59,665 nt of DNA, taken from WYZ-LMO8 sp964586135. Its GTDB lineage: Archaea; Thermoproteota; Methanomethylicia; Nezhaarchaeales; WYZ-LMO8. Under the pieces are notes generated by a model that saw nothing but the letters and a program-made list of their open reading frames with translations, searched no databases and was not told the origin of the DNA. This document shows, piece by piece, positions 15,434-23,756 of the stretch. How positions within the stretch are numbered: position 1 is the stretch's first letter; every line of letters starts with the position of its first letter. Made by a program: the position numbers and the translations under genes. Location of the stretch: the NCBI GenBank assembly GCA_964586135.1, contig CAZPGS010000002.1, positions 1 to 59,665 of the forward strand, in the 5' to 3' direction.

Positions 15434-16734
15434 CGAACTTTCGCAGAACCCCTTTGGCCCAAGAACTTTGAAAGTATGAGGTATACGCAATACTCGCCGC
15501 ATACCGAGCAAGCCCTGCTCCTCGAAGGCACTCTTGTATGAATTTTCATGGCGGTTTCCGGGTCAATGGCAAGCTTAAATTGCGCCCCCCAGTCCAGAGA
15601 TGCCCTCGCCTTGGAAATCTCTAAATCCCACTTGAGGGCCTTCTCGCCCAGCCTGACTATGTCTCCGGCATGTGCGGCTATTCTGCTAGCTATTACGCCA
15701 TGTTTTATGTCCTCTGGCAACGGTAGGCCTAAGTGTTCGGAGGGATATACTGCGCACAAGTAGTCGACGCCAGCCGCCACTGCCAACGCCCCTCCTATCG
15801 CTAAAGTTATGTGGTCGTAACCAGGGGCCACGTCGGTCACTAGGGGCCCTAAAGTGTAAAGGGGGGCGTGTCTCGTCAGTATTTTAGCTTGCTTTATGTG
15901 ATGCTCTATTTGATTTAGAGGCATGTGGCCTGGTCCTTCGACTATCACTTGAACGCCTCTCTCCCTGGTCTTCTTGACAAGCTTACTCACTGTAAGGAGC
16001 TCTGTCATCTGCGCCACGTCGTTGGCATCGGCTTGGCAACCGGGCCTCAAGCCGTCTCCTAAGCTTATCGCAAAGTCGTACTCTCTCGCTAGCTCGAGTA
16101 TCAAGTCGTAGTTCTCGAGCAGGGGGTTTTCCTTTTCGTTATGTATGATCCACGCGGCTATTATAGCTCCTCCTCTGCTCACTATGCCTGCTACTCTCGG
16201 ATGCCTCCTAAGGTAGTTAATGGAGTCTCTCGTCACGCCAGCGTGAATGGTCATGAAGTCCACGCCATCTTTTGCGTGCAGCTCTATGGCCTTCATAATG
16301 TCGTCTACGGTCATGTGGACTATCGAGTTGTACTTCTTCAAAGCCATGTGGGCCGCTTCGTATATCGGGACCGTGCCCACGGGCGTTGTCACCTCCCTCA
16401 TTATTGCCCTGCGTATCTCGTCCATCTGATCTGATGTTGAAAGGTCCATCACCGTGTCTGCCCCATACTTGACGGCCAACCTAGCCTTCTCGACCTCCAT
16501 GTTAACGTCTGAGAGGTCCATGGAAGAGCCGACGTTAGCGTTGACCTTTGCCCTTAGTCCTTCGCCTATCCCTATTGGATCCACGTTCTTCCTCGCGACG
16601 TTCCTCGGCACTACTATTCTGCCGCTGGCCACCCCTCTAATTACGAAAGATACTTCTACGTCCTCCTTTAAAGCAACTATCTTGAACTCCTCTAAGACCA
16701 CTCCTCGCTTGGCGGCTTCAACAGTCGTCGTCAA
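15418..16734 (-). CDS. thiC: Phosphomethylpyrimidine synthase
   Basis: ThiC is a radical-SAM enzyme that rearranges aminoimidazole ribotide to hydroxymethylpyrimidine phosphate for thiamine. The 438-aa protein has the family motifs KVNANVGSS, KYGADTVMDLSTS, PVGTVPIYEA, TIHAGVTRDS, SRGGAIIAAWIIHN, SLGDGLRPGCQADANDVAQ, VEGPGHMPLNQI, PLYTLGPLVTDVAPGYDHIT and the zinc histidine in AIGGALA. The C-terminal Fe-S motif is ACSVCGEYC. It is shorter at the N-terminus than bacterial ThiC, as usual in archaea. No other thiamine gene lies nearby. Confidence 0.95.
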   Translation of the reverse strand: MTTTVEAAKRGVVLEEFKIVALKEDVEVSFVIRGVASGRIVVPRNVARKNVDPIGIGEGLRAKVNANVGSSMDLSDVNMEVEKARLAVKYGADTVMDLSTSDQMDEIRRAIMREVTTPVGTVPIYEAAHMALKKYNSIVHMTVDDIMKAIELHAKDGVDFMTIHAGVTRDSINYLRRHPRVAGIVSRGGAIIAAWIIHNEKENPLLENYDLILELAREYDFAISLGDGLRPGCQADANDVAQMTELLTVSKLVKKTRERGVQVIVEGPGHMPLNQIEHHIKQAKILTRHAPLYTLGPLVTDVAPGYDHITLAIGGALAVAAGVDYLCAVYPSEHLGLPLPEDIKHGVIASRIAAHAGDIVRLGEKALKWDLEISKARASLDWGAQFKLAIDPETAMKIHTRVPSRSRACSVCGEYCVYLILSKFLGQRGSAKVRYDAT

Positions 16735-16857
16735 CTAAAACGTCACCACACTAAGAAGCGGCTTTTACGGCTAAAACCTTTCTCACAACGGGCTAACAGC
16801 AATAAATTTTTAGCAAACGTTGCGAACGATAAAATTACAATGGAGAAGTGAGATTAC

Positions 16858-17097
16858 ATGGTCAGAAGTGATCCCTTGAAGTTGTTGATAAAAGCAGTTA
16901 ACAGCGAAGTCATAGTGAGGCTCAAAGACGGACGGAGCTGTCGCGGAATACTTGAAAAGTGCGATCAATGCATGAATTTACTCTTAAACGACGCCGAGGA
17001 GATAGACGAGGACGAGGGGCCCATAGCCAAGTATGGCAAGGTACTCATCAGAGGTAGCAACATTTTGTTCGTAAAGTTGATTAAAAGAGTGACGTAG
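16858..17097 (+). CDS. LSm (Sm-like archaeal) RNA-binding protein
   Basis: LSm proteins form heptameric or hexameric rings that bind U-rich RNA. The 79-aa chain contains both Sm motifs: Sm1 PLKLLIKAVNSEVIVRLKDGRSCRGILEKCDQCMNLLLNDAEEI and Sm2 GKVLIRGSNILFVKL. An A/T-rich TATA-like stretch (16801-16813) and a purine-rich GGAGAAG sit upstream of the ATG. It is followed 31 bases later by SAM synthetase, probably as an operon. Confidence 0.94.
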   Translation: MVRSDPLKLLIKAVNSEVIVRLKDGRSCRGILEKCDQCMNLLLNDAEEIDEDEGPIAKYGKVLIRGSNILFVKLIKRVT

Positions 17098-17128
17098 AGA
17101 GGCTGTAGACAAAAGCAACGAAGGATGA

Positions 17129-18355
17129 GTGGTCGATTTGCCTGCGGAGACCGATTTCATAACCATAGAAGAGCTCGCGCAAAAGGCCGTGTACGAACAA
17201 GAAGTCGAGATGGTCGAGAGGAAGGGCAAGGGGCACCCTGACACCTTGGCCGACAACGTCTCAGAGGCTGTTTGCCGAGAGCTTTGCAAGTACTACTTAG
17301 AAAACTATGGGACGATATTGCACCACAACGTAGATAAAGCGCTAGTCGTGGGCGGCAGGTCCATTCCAAGATACGGTGGCGGGGTTGTGTGCGAGCCCAT
17401 ATACATAGTGGTGGCTGGGCGCGCCGTGACCCATGTCATGAGGGAAAACTCAATCAACGTGGTACCCATAGGAGCCATAGCTCTCAAGGCCATGAGGGAA
17501 AGCGTGAAGCGGACCTTTAGACACTTGGACCCTGACAGCCACGTTATCTTCGACTACAAGATAAAGCAGGGATCCGTCGATCTCGTCAAGGTCTTCGAGT
17601 TAGGCAAAAGTGTGCCCCTCGCCAACGATACGTCCTTTGGGGTTGGATATGCCCCTCTAACGGAGACTGAAAAACTAGTGCTAGAAGTGGAGAGGACCCT
17701 CAACTCTTCTAGTTACAAGGATAAGAACCCGGCCGTCGGGGAGGACATAAAAGTCTTAGCGCTTAGGAAAGGCGGGAAGGTTGACTTGACTCTAGCCTGC
17801 GCAATGGTAAGCTCCTACATCAAATCACTTGACGATTACTTAAAGGTCAAGGAGGAGGTCAAGGAGGAGGTATTAAAAATAGCGTCAAAATACGACCTTG
17901 AAGTTGACGTAAAAGTAAACACTGCAGACAAGCCCGAGCTCGGAGTCGTGTACTTGACAGTTACGGGAACATCGGCCGAAGCTGGCGACGACGGCAATAC
18001 TGGTAGGGGCAACAGAGCCAACGGGCTCATAACTCCAAACAGGTACATGTCTTTAGAGGCCGTGGCGGGTAAGAACCCTGTGAGCCACATAGGCAAGATC
18101 TACAACATAGTGTCGGCGAACATAGCGAAGAAGGTGCACGAGGAGACCCGCAAGGTCAAAGAGGTCTATGTCTACATGCTAAGCCGCATAGGACGCCCGA
18201 TCAACAAGCCCCTCATTGTCAACGTTAAGGTCATACCACACGAAGGGGTTAACATTAAGACGCTGAAATACGATGTCGAGAGCATCGTTCAAGCGGAGTT
18301 AGAAAACGTGATTAACATCAGAGAACAGCTCCTGAAGAGCCCGCTAGAGTTTTGA
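17129..18355 (+). CDS. mat: S-adenosylmethionine synthetase, archaeal type
   Basis: The enzyme makes SAM from methionine and ATP. The 408-aa protein belongs to the archaeal MAT family, distant from bacterial MetK. Motifs include VEMVERKGKGHPDTLADNVSEA, HHNVDKALVVGG, DTSFGVGYAPLTETEKLVLEVE, AGDDGNTGRGNRANGLITPNRYMSLEAVAGKNPVSHIGKIYN and a C-terminal SRIGRPINKPL. The GTG at 17129 starts the family-length product. SAM from here serves the many methyltransferases in this window (Trm56, fibrillarin, RlmE, Trm1). Confidence 0.95.
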   Translation: MVDLPAETDFITIEELAQKAVYEQEVEMVERKGKGHPDTLADNVSEAVCRELCKYYLENYGTILHHNVDKALVVGGRSIPRYGGGVVCEPIYIVVAGRAVTHVMRENSINVVPIGAIALKAMRESVKRTFRHLDPDSHVIFDYKIKQGSVDLVKVFELGKSVPLANDTSFGVGYAPLTETEKLVLEVERTLNSSSYKDKNPAVGEDIKVLALRKGGKVDLTLACAMVSSYIKSLDDYLKVKEEVKEEVLKIASKYDLEVDVKVNTADKPELGVVYLTVTGTSAEAGDDGNTGRGNRANGLITPNRYMSLEAVAGKNPVSHIGKIYNIVSANIAKKVHEETRKVKEVYVYMLSRIGRPINKPLIVNVKVIPHEGVNIKTLKYDVESIVQAELENVINIREQLLKSPLEF

Positions 18356-18599
18356 ACTATTTTTGAATAGCTATCGCTCGCGGCCTTTACACATCCCATC
18401 CTCCACTCGCGGCAACCTTTCCGGGCCCTTAATGCGTTCTCTAGACACGCCACATCGTAAAATCGCCACGAAAAGAGAGAAGGAGGCAAAGTCGCCTTTC
18501 CCACGCCAAGACTCTTTCAACTATAGCGGTGCTTGCCCCAGCTCTCTATTTTCACTTCCAATTCATCGAGGTGATAAGAGGTTCGTGCATAGCGTTCAA
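18356..18599. other. Intergenic stretch with no recognisable gene
   Basis: Short open frames here show no protein-like pattern and no clear promoter. It may hold the lost 5' end of the decayed peptidase gene that follows. Confidence 0.5.
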
Positions 18600-19985
18600 G
18601 AAAGTACAGACATAGCTACAGCGAGAAAGTCATCGACTTTGTCAAAGAGGTCATGAGAGAATATGGGCCCCGACTCGCTGAAAGCGAGGCCGAGTTGAAG
18701 GCTGGCGAGCACGTATATAAGCTAATGCCCAAGTTTTGCGATGAGGTCCAGAAGGATTGATTCACTTCAAGGCCGAGAGGGTTTACGGGCTACATATGGG
18801 TCGTATTCTTCCTTTGCCTCCTCGGTACAGCACTGTATTTCATGGGCTTTTGGTTTGTAATATTTGTCCTCACCCTCTTCGAATTATCGAGATTTGTCCT
18901 TCACCAATGCCTACACTATGAGGTTGTTGACCTCCTATTCCCGAGGGCCCAAGAGTTCCACATCGTTGATAGGACCTTTCCGTCGGGAACTCCGAAGAAT
19001 AAAATCCTACTCTCCGCCTGCTACGATTCTCCATACGAGTTCCCACTATTGAGTAGGCTGAGGATGAGGCCGCCACTCCTTATACTATCAACAGTAGCGA
19101 TGGTCGTTATCACGGGTTTCTTAGGACTGTTAAGGTACTTTTACGATGTCGATGCGATTCAAAGGCCAATGCTGATCGTAAGCGCGTGCCTTCTCTTCGT
19201 GCTTGCTGCGCTTCGAGGTCCAACAAGGTATTCCTGGCTCAAACGACGATCTCGCTGGCGTTGGAGTTGTTCTTGAAGCTGGGAGATATCTCAGCACGAA
19301 TAGGTTAAAGAATACCGAGGTTTGGATCGTCGTGTTTGCCGGAGAAGGGCACATGCGAGGTTCGAAGAGGTTTGTCAAAAAATACTTCGATAAGCTCAAG
19401 GACTCGATTCTGTTTAACTTTAAGCGCCCCTCTCGTGAGTACTTCTTAGTTGCCACCGAAGAAAGGCTGTTCTTCGCCAAACACCCTCAAAGGGCCGTAG
19501 AGATAGCAAAGAGGGCTTGTGAGAGGGTCGGCGCTAACTTCAAGGTCGGTCCCTTGCCGTTTGCGGGTGGTGATGCGGCGAACTTTTTGAGGAAAGGCCT
19601 TCATGCTGTGACGATGTTTGGCTTACTGTTTGTCCCTAAATGCTCATCCTCATTAGTCTATTTCTATTCGTCGCATCTAGGGATTTCCGCCTCGCGCGCT
19701 ATTAGCGCGGTTCGTGGGCGTTCGAGCCCAACGGCACGGGACTCCCACCTACCTCCGCCCCGCCCAGGCTCGGAGCGCCGCTCCCATCGCCTGAGCGGGC
19801 TCTGAGCAATAAACGGTATCAGAGCTTCAAACTCAACATCTAAACATCAACTACGAAACAGCCCAGACGGTGCTCCATATTGCTGGCACACGCTTGAAGA
19901 TATGCCAGAAAAGCTAAAACCGGCCTCTATCACGAAGGCCGTAGAAATAGCGATCGAGATGGCAAAGTTAGTAGATGAGTCGTAA
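18600..19985 (+). pseudogene. Decayed membrane-anchored M28-family aminopeptidase
   Basis: Pieces in different frames form one M28 zinc peptidase. An N-terminal helix (SEKVIDFVKEVMREYGPRLAESEAE, from 18621) runs to an in-frame TGA at 18758-18760. Reading continues in the same frame with GFTGYIWVVFFLCLLGTALYF and further membrane segments. The frame shifts by one base near 19190-19220 into PGSNDDLAGVGVVLEAGRYL (a zinc-ligand region), FAGEGHMRGSKRFV and GPLPFAGGDAANFLRKGLHAVTMFGL. About 250 bases of unrelated sequence then intervene. The end WHTLEDMPEKLKPASITKAVEIAIEMAKLVDES stops at 19985. The stop, shift, insertion and lack of a clear start mark a pseudogene; only one splicing-independent disruption would be enough to inactivate it. 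Confidence 0.8.
19622..19868 (+). other. About 250-bp insertion inside the M28 pseudogene
   Basis: This segment separates the conserved HAVTMFGL and PYCWHTLEDMPEKL parts, which should be nearly adjacent. It is partly G+C-rich, with a hairpin CGCGC-TATTA-GCGCG (about 19693-19707) and other inverted repeats (CTCGGAG/CGCTCC, GCCTGAGCGGG). The ends share only a 6-bp inverted match (CTGTTT...AAACAG). No protein, convincing tRNA or BHB junction was found. Its origin is unknown; a small non-autonomous element is one possibility. Confidence 0.5.
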
Positions 19986-20079
19986 ATGATTCAGTCCACG
20001 TCATAGCCATTCATTTGCCCGAAGCTTCTAAATCTCTTGCCATCGCTATAACAAAAGCGACTGCAAGTGTTCTCGATTA

Positions 20080-22137
20080 TCATTGCCTCGACTTTTCTAG
20101 CTCTCTAGCCCTCTCTTCACGATACCTTTGCAATATGTCCTTCAACCTCTCCTTTAGACTTTGGTCCCTCTTCGCCAGCAGTTCCTCTTTCTTAGCCTTT
20201 ATTATCTCTTTAATGGTCGATGAGGTGTATAGGAAGTCAGAGGCCTTCTCGACCTTGACCTCTTCTATGTCTATTACAGGAATGCAGTTCTCCTTTATGA
20301 CCTCCAGTGCTTCTTTTGGCATCTTATCGATCTTGGTTATTATTGCCTCGGGCCGCATGTTAATTAGGAGCTCGACGCCTTCGACGGTAGAAGAGCTGGG
20401 GTCATGGACCAGCACGATCTCTCCTTTCTTCAAGACGTCATATTTCACGGCCTCCTCCACAGATCTCCTAGTTATGGAGCGTATCTCCTTAATTATCACG
20501 ACAACGCCTTGGGCGAGCTCTCTCACTAAATGCTTGAGCCCCTCAAGCTCCCTTTCCATGATCTCTATTTTAGTCCTCAATTCGCTTATGGTCTTTGCAG
20601 AAGCTTCGAGTCTTCTTTTTATAGCCTCGTCTTGTGTTGTATGAGGCGATTTAAGATAAGCCCTTATGAGCTCCTCTTCGAGCTCTTCTATTTTAGCTTC
20701 TTTTTCCTTTAATTGTTTCAGGAGATTTAGTCGAGACTCCTCGAGATCCTTTATCACCTTGCTTTGTTCCTCGACCTTCTCTCTAAGCCTCGAAAGCTCG
20801 GACCTCAGTCTTTGTATTTCAGGCTCCGCTTGGGTCGTCGCAAAGGATTTGTCAGGCTTGTCGTCAAGTGCTACTCTCTCAAGCACCTCCTTTATCGTAA
20901 GGCCCTTAATGATTAAGGCCTTGGCCCTCTCTATTTGAGGGCGAGATAGGTTGAGCTCCTTTGCCTTAGCTTCAAGTTGCATGAACTTGTTCTTAAAGTT
21001 GAAGTACGCCTTCAGCGCAGCGGCTATGGCGTCCCTCTGATGCGAGTTCTTGACGACGTCTTTGAAGTTAACTACGTTCTCTTGAACTACGCGTCTCTTA
21101 TCCTTCACGCTCAAGTCTCTAGGTGGCGTGTAGACAGTACAACCTAAGATCGATGCTATTTTCTCTACGACTAATGGCACACGCCTTACGTCTGAGGCTA
21201 TGACCACGGGGTTGCCAAACTTAGTGACCGTCCTTATTATAGACATCCTATCGAGGGCTAATCCACTATCTACGAACAGGAGGTTGCCGTGCAGGTCTAA
21301 GATTGCTATGCCCGTGACTATCCCCGGGTCTAGCCCTATTATTATTGGCTTTTCCTCTCGATTATCAAGGCTGGCCTGTTTATCATCAAGAGCGGGGATC
21401 CTCGCCACGATCTTCAGGTTAACGCTGCTCTTCTTTATCAGGTCTCTAAGGGGTCTTAGCAACCTCTTCACGTATGAAGGGGTAGCATTAAGTATGATTG
21501 CGCTTCTCTCAAGACCAAACTTGGATCGTTGAACGTAGCACTCCACATCGCTGCTATCGACATGCTTTTTCAGCTCGTCCAATACTAGGCTCGTCACTTG
21601 CTTTATGGCTGAGCGCTGAGAGCGACTGTACCTTCCTTGGCTCATACCCCCCGGACCAAGGCTCCTCCCTCTCGATATCAAGATCGCCGTCCTAATGGTC
21701 GAGGGCTCGATGATCGTGGTTCCTACTCCCTTTAATGCCAATAAAGCCGAGGCCTCTGCAGCTTGGAGAGGTGAGAGGTGAGAGGCCCTTTCATTTAAGA
21801 CGCCCTCTCTGAAGGCCAGCTCAGCGAGCTTCACGTAGCGATTGCCGACACGGGTCACTTCGATGAGCCTTATCTTGTCTATTACCTTGCTTAGCCGTCT
21901 CTTAATCTCACTTACTGACTCACCTATTTCGAAAATGTTGTCAACGGTTATTGTGTCGACCTTGTACTTCTTTAGGAGACGAGAGACGACTTCCCAATTC
22001 ACGCCCTCTCTACGATCAATTATGGCGCCTTTCTCGTTGATCACTACTAGTGCGTATTCTTGCATGTGTTGGGTCGAAGGTGCCAAGTCTATGCCCATTA
22101 TCATGCGTTGCCCATCGACTTGCTCGCTCAGGTCCAC
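20080..22137 (-). CDS. DUF460 family protein, RuvC/RNase H-like with coiled coil
   Basis: A 685-aa archaeal family of unknown function. The N-terminal half has two RNase H-fold-like parts: an early MIMGIDLAPSTQHMQEYALVV, and PIIIGLDPGIVTGIAILDLHGN typical of RuvC-like nucleases with the first catalytic Asp, then a later NSHQRDAIAAALKAY. A long coiled coil follows (residues about 450-550, LRSELSRLREKVEEQSKVIKDLEESRLNLLKQLKEKEAK). The C-terminal domain includes GEIVLVHDPSSSTVEGVELLINMRPEAIITKID. A nuclease role is inferred from the fold only. It is downstream of rio2 on the same strand. A TATA-like AAAAAATATC lies at about 22190-22200. Confidence 0.85.
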   Translation of the reverse strand: MDLSEQVDGQRMIMGIDLAPSTQHMQEYALVVINEKGAIIDRREGVNWEVVSRLLKKYKVDTITVDNIFEIGESVSEIKRRLSKVIDKIRLIEVTRVGNRYVKLAELAFREGVLNERASHLSPLQAAEASALLALKGVGTTIIEPSTIRTAILISRGRSLGPGGMSQGRYSRSQRSAIKQVTSLVLDELKKHVDSSDVECYVQRSKFGLERSAIILNATPSYVKRLLRPLRDLIKKSSVNLKIVARIPALDDKQASLDNREEKPIIIGLDPGIVTGIAILDLHGNLLFVDSGLALDRMSIIRTVTKFGNPVVIASDVRRVPLVVEKIASILGCTVYTPPRDLSVKDKRRVVQENVVNFKDVVKNSHQRDAIAAALKAYFNFKNKFMQLEAKAKELNLSRPQIERAKALIIKGLTIKEVLERVALDDKPDKSFATTQAEPEIQRLRSELSRLREKVEEQSKVIKDLEESRLNLLKQLKEKEAKIEELEEELIRAYLKSPHTTQDEAIKRRLEASAKTISELRTKIEIMERELEGLKHLVRELAQGVVVIIKEIRSITRRSVEEAVKYDVLKKGEIVLVHDPSSSTVEGVELLINMRPEAIITKIDKMPKEALEVIKENCIPVIDIEEVKVEKASDFLYTSSTIKEIIKAKKEELLAKRDQSLKERLKDILQRYREERARELEKSRQ

Positions 22138-22198
22138 GAATACATCTACCTCAATACGCGCCGACTACACCCTAGGCGGTTCGCAGACAAGATATTTT

Positions 22199-23071
22199 TT
22201 AAGGCTCGTTCTTAATATCCTTTAACATTTCGTAGGCGTCCACGTTTAAGCCAAACCTTCTGTTAAAGAAGCGTACTAAATTTGTTACGTCTCGCTCTAA
22301 GTATTCTGAGCTCCTAGGATGGTTCTTCGAGGCCCATTGAGGCCAATCTATTATGAGGATGTCGAAATCCGGCTTTATGATCACGTTAAACTCGCTCAGA
22401 TCTGCGTGCACTATGGATGCTTCCTGGTAGGCCTTCTTAATGTTCTCTGCTATCTCCATAAGAACTCGCCAGGGATCAGGCAGGTCCGTGACGACATAGA
22501 GCGGATCGCCTATTATCACGTCCATTACTATTGCGTGCCTGTTGTAAGCTATGGGCCTAGGGACCTTAACGCCCAGAGGATATAGGGTCTCAAGGGCCTC
22601 ACATTCTCTCCTAGCAGCGATGCACGACTGCCTGTACCAAGATGAGGCCTCGCCATAAGTCCTAAGCCTCTTAGTTTGCTTAAAGCTGGACCTCCCGACT
22701 CTGTGAAACTTTATGGCTACCCTGTACCCAGATGGCGATAGACCATCGTAAACATCCGCCTCCTTCCCCACGCCAAGCTTCACACCAACGGCGTCCAGTA
22801 CCCCCTTGTCAACGAAGTACTTGAGGGCAAGGGCATCGCGTCCGTATTGCCTCAAGGCATAGCCCAAGTAGTCTAGCTTTCGACGGGCTACGAAGCCTAT
22901 CTTGTACAATTTGTCTAAGTCATCCAAGAGGGCGTCGACGGGCTTCTTCAGCTGCCTCGCCAAGACGTCGACGGGGATGTATTCATACCTTAAGTGGAGC
23001 CTCTCCATCGCTAATAAGATCTTGTAGTCGTGGTCCTTGAGCATTCTCATGAGGGAAGCTACGACTGACAT
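22199..23071 (-). CDS. rio2: RIO2 family atypical protein kinase/ATPase
   Basis: Rio2 acts in late maturation of the small ribosomal subunit. The 290-aa protein has the Rio2-specific N-terminal winged helix (ALMRM... LEHDYKIL-like MLKDHDYKILLAMERLHLRYEYIP). The kinase domain follows: GVGKEADVYDG in place of the P-loop, AIKFHRVGRSSFKQTKRLR with the catalytic Lys, the hinge IVMDVIIGDPLY, the catalytic loop VHADLSEFNVII and the metal-binding IIDWPQW. It lies 4 bases from dph6 in a translation-related operon. Confidence 0.93.
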   Translation of the reverse strand: MSVVASLMRMLKDHDYKILLAMERLHLRYEYIPVDVLARQLKKPVDALLDDLDKLYKIGFVARRKLDYLGYALRQYGRDALALKYFVDKGVLDAVGVKLGVGKEADVYDGLSPSGYRVAIKFHRVGRSSFKQTKRLRTYGEASSWYRQSCIAARRECEALETLYPLGVKVPRPIAYNRHAIVMDVIIGDPLYVVTDLPDPWRVLMEIAENIKKAYQEASIVHADLSEFNVIIKPDFDILIIDWPQWASKNHPRSSEYLERDVTNLVRFFNRRFGLNVDAYEMLKDIKNEP

Positions 23072-23075
23072 TCTC

Positions 23076-23756
23076 TCAGCGCTTTTCGATCAATACGGCG
23101 TCCAAAATTATTAGCTCGCCCCAGTTCCTACGCCAGGCTATCTCATAGTTTGCTACCTTTATCCTTTCTACCAAGAAAGGAGCGTCCACGACAAAGGTCT
23201 CGTATTCCCCTCCTTCTCCGCAAGGGCTCACACCCCAAGTCTTAGATAATTTCTTCAAGTGCTCGAGGAACCTTTGATCTATTTCTCTACCTAACCACTC
23301 CTGAGTCAGGCCTTCAGCGTAGACGCCAACGACGATTGCTCTGAAGCCTTCACCGATCATTCGATAGACCACGTCAAGGGGGCCTCGCCCCCATAGGGGG
23401 ACTATCAGCTCTAGCCCAGCCTTATCGCATACCTCTTGTAAAATTCTCCTTTGATAATTGCTAGCTATGACGCCCGCGACCACACCCTCTATTCCATGTT
23501 GCTCCCTTAATGCGGTTAAGGTTTTACACAGAACGTCGTACTCCTGGTTCATGGGCGCCTTTACTAAGTCTTGTGTAACTCCCATTGATTTGGCTTGCAA
23601 AGCAGTCCACTTAACGTTGGGGACGTGGAATAGCTTTGACTCAGGGTCTTGAGGCCAAAAAGTTACTAGCCTCTCCACCTTGAGCCCCATGTCTAAGGCT
23701 AAGTGACAAGCATACGCGCTATCCTTGCCCCCGCTCCACAAGCACGCCACCTTCAC
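23076..23756 (-). CDS. dph6: Diphthine-ammonia ligase family protein
   Basis: Dph6 amidates diphthine to diphthamide on the conserved histidine of elongation factor 2, using ATP and ammonium. The 226-aa protein starts VACLWSGGKDSAYACHLALDMG with the PP-loop SGGKDS. It continues with LVTFWPQDPESKLFHVPNV and EGVVAGVIASNYQRRILQEVCDKAGLELIVPLWGR, and has the hallmark CGEGGEYETFVVDAPFL. It overlaps gatE by 4 bases. Confidence 0.92.
   Translation of the reverse strand: MKVACLWSGGKDSAYACHLALDMGLKVERLVTFWPQDPESKLFHVPNVKWTALQAKSMGVTQDLVKAPMNQEYDVLCKTLTALREQHGIEGVVAGVIASNYQRRILQEVCDKAGLELIVPLWGRGPLDVVYRMIGEGFRAIVVGVYAEGLTQEWLGREIDQRFLEHLKKLSKTWGVSPCGEGGEYETFVVDAPFLVERIKVANYEIAWRRNWGELIILDAVLIEKR

Noticed and set aside
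19622..19868. M28 insertion as another BHB intron
   Set aside because: No exon-complementary tetramer with 3-nt bulges was found at its ends, and the gene also has a stop and a frameshift elsewhere.
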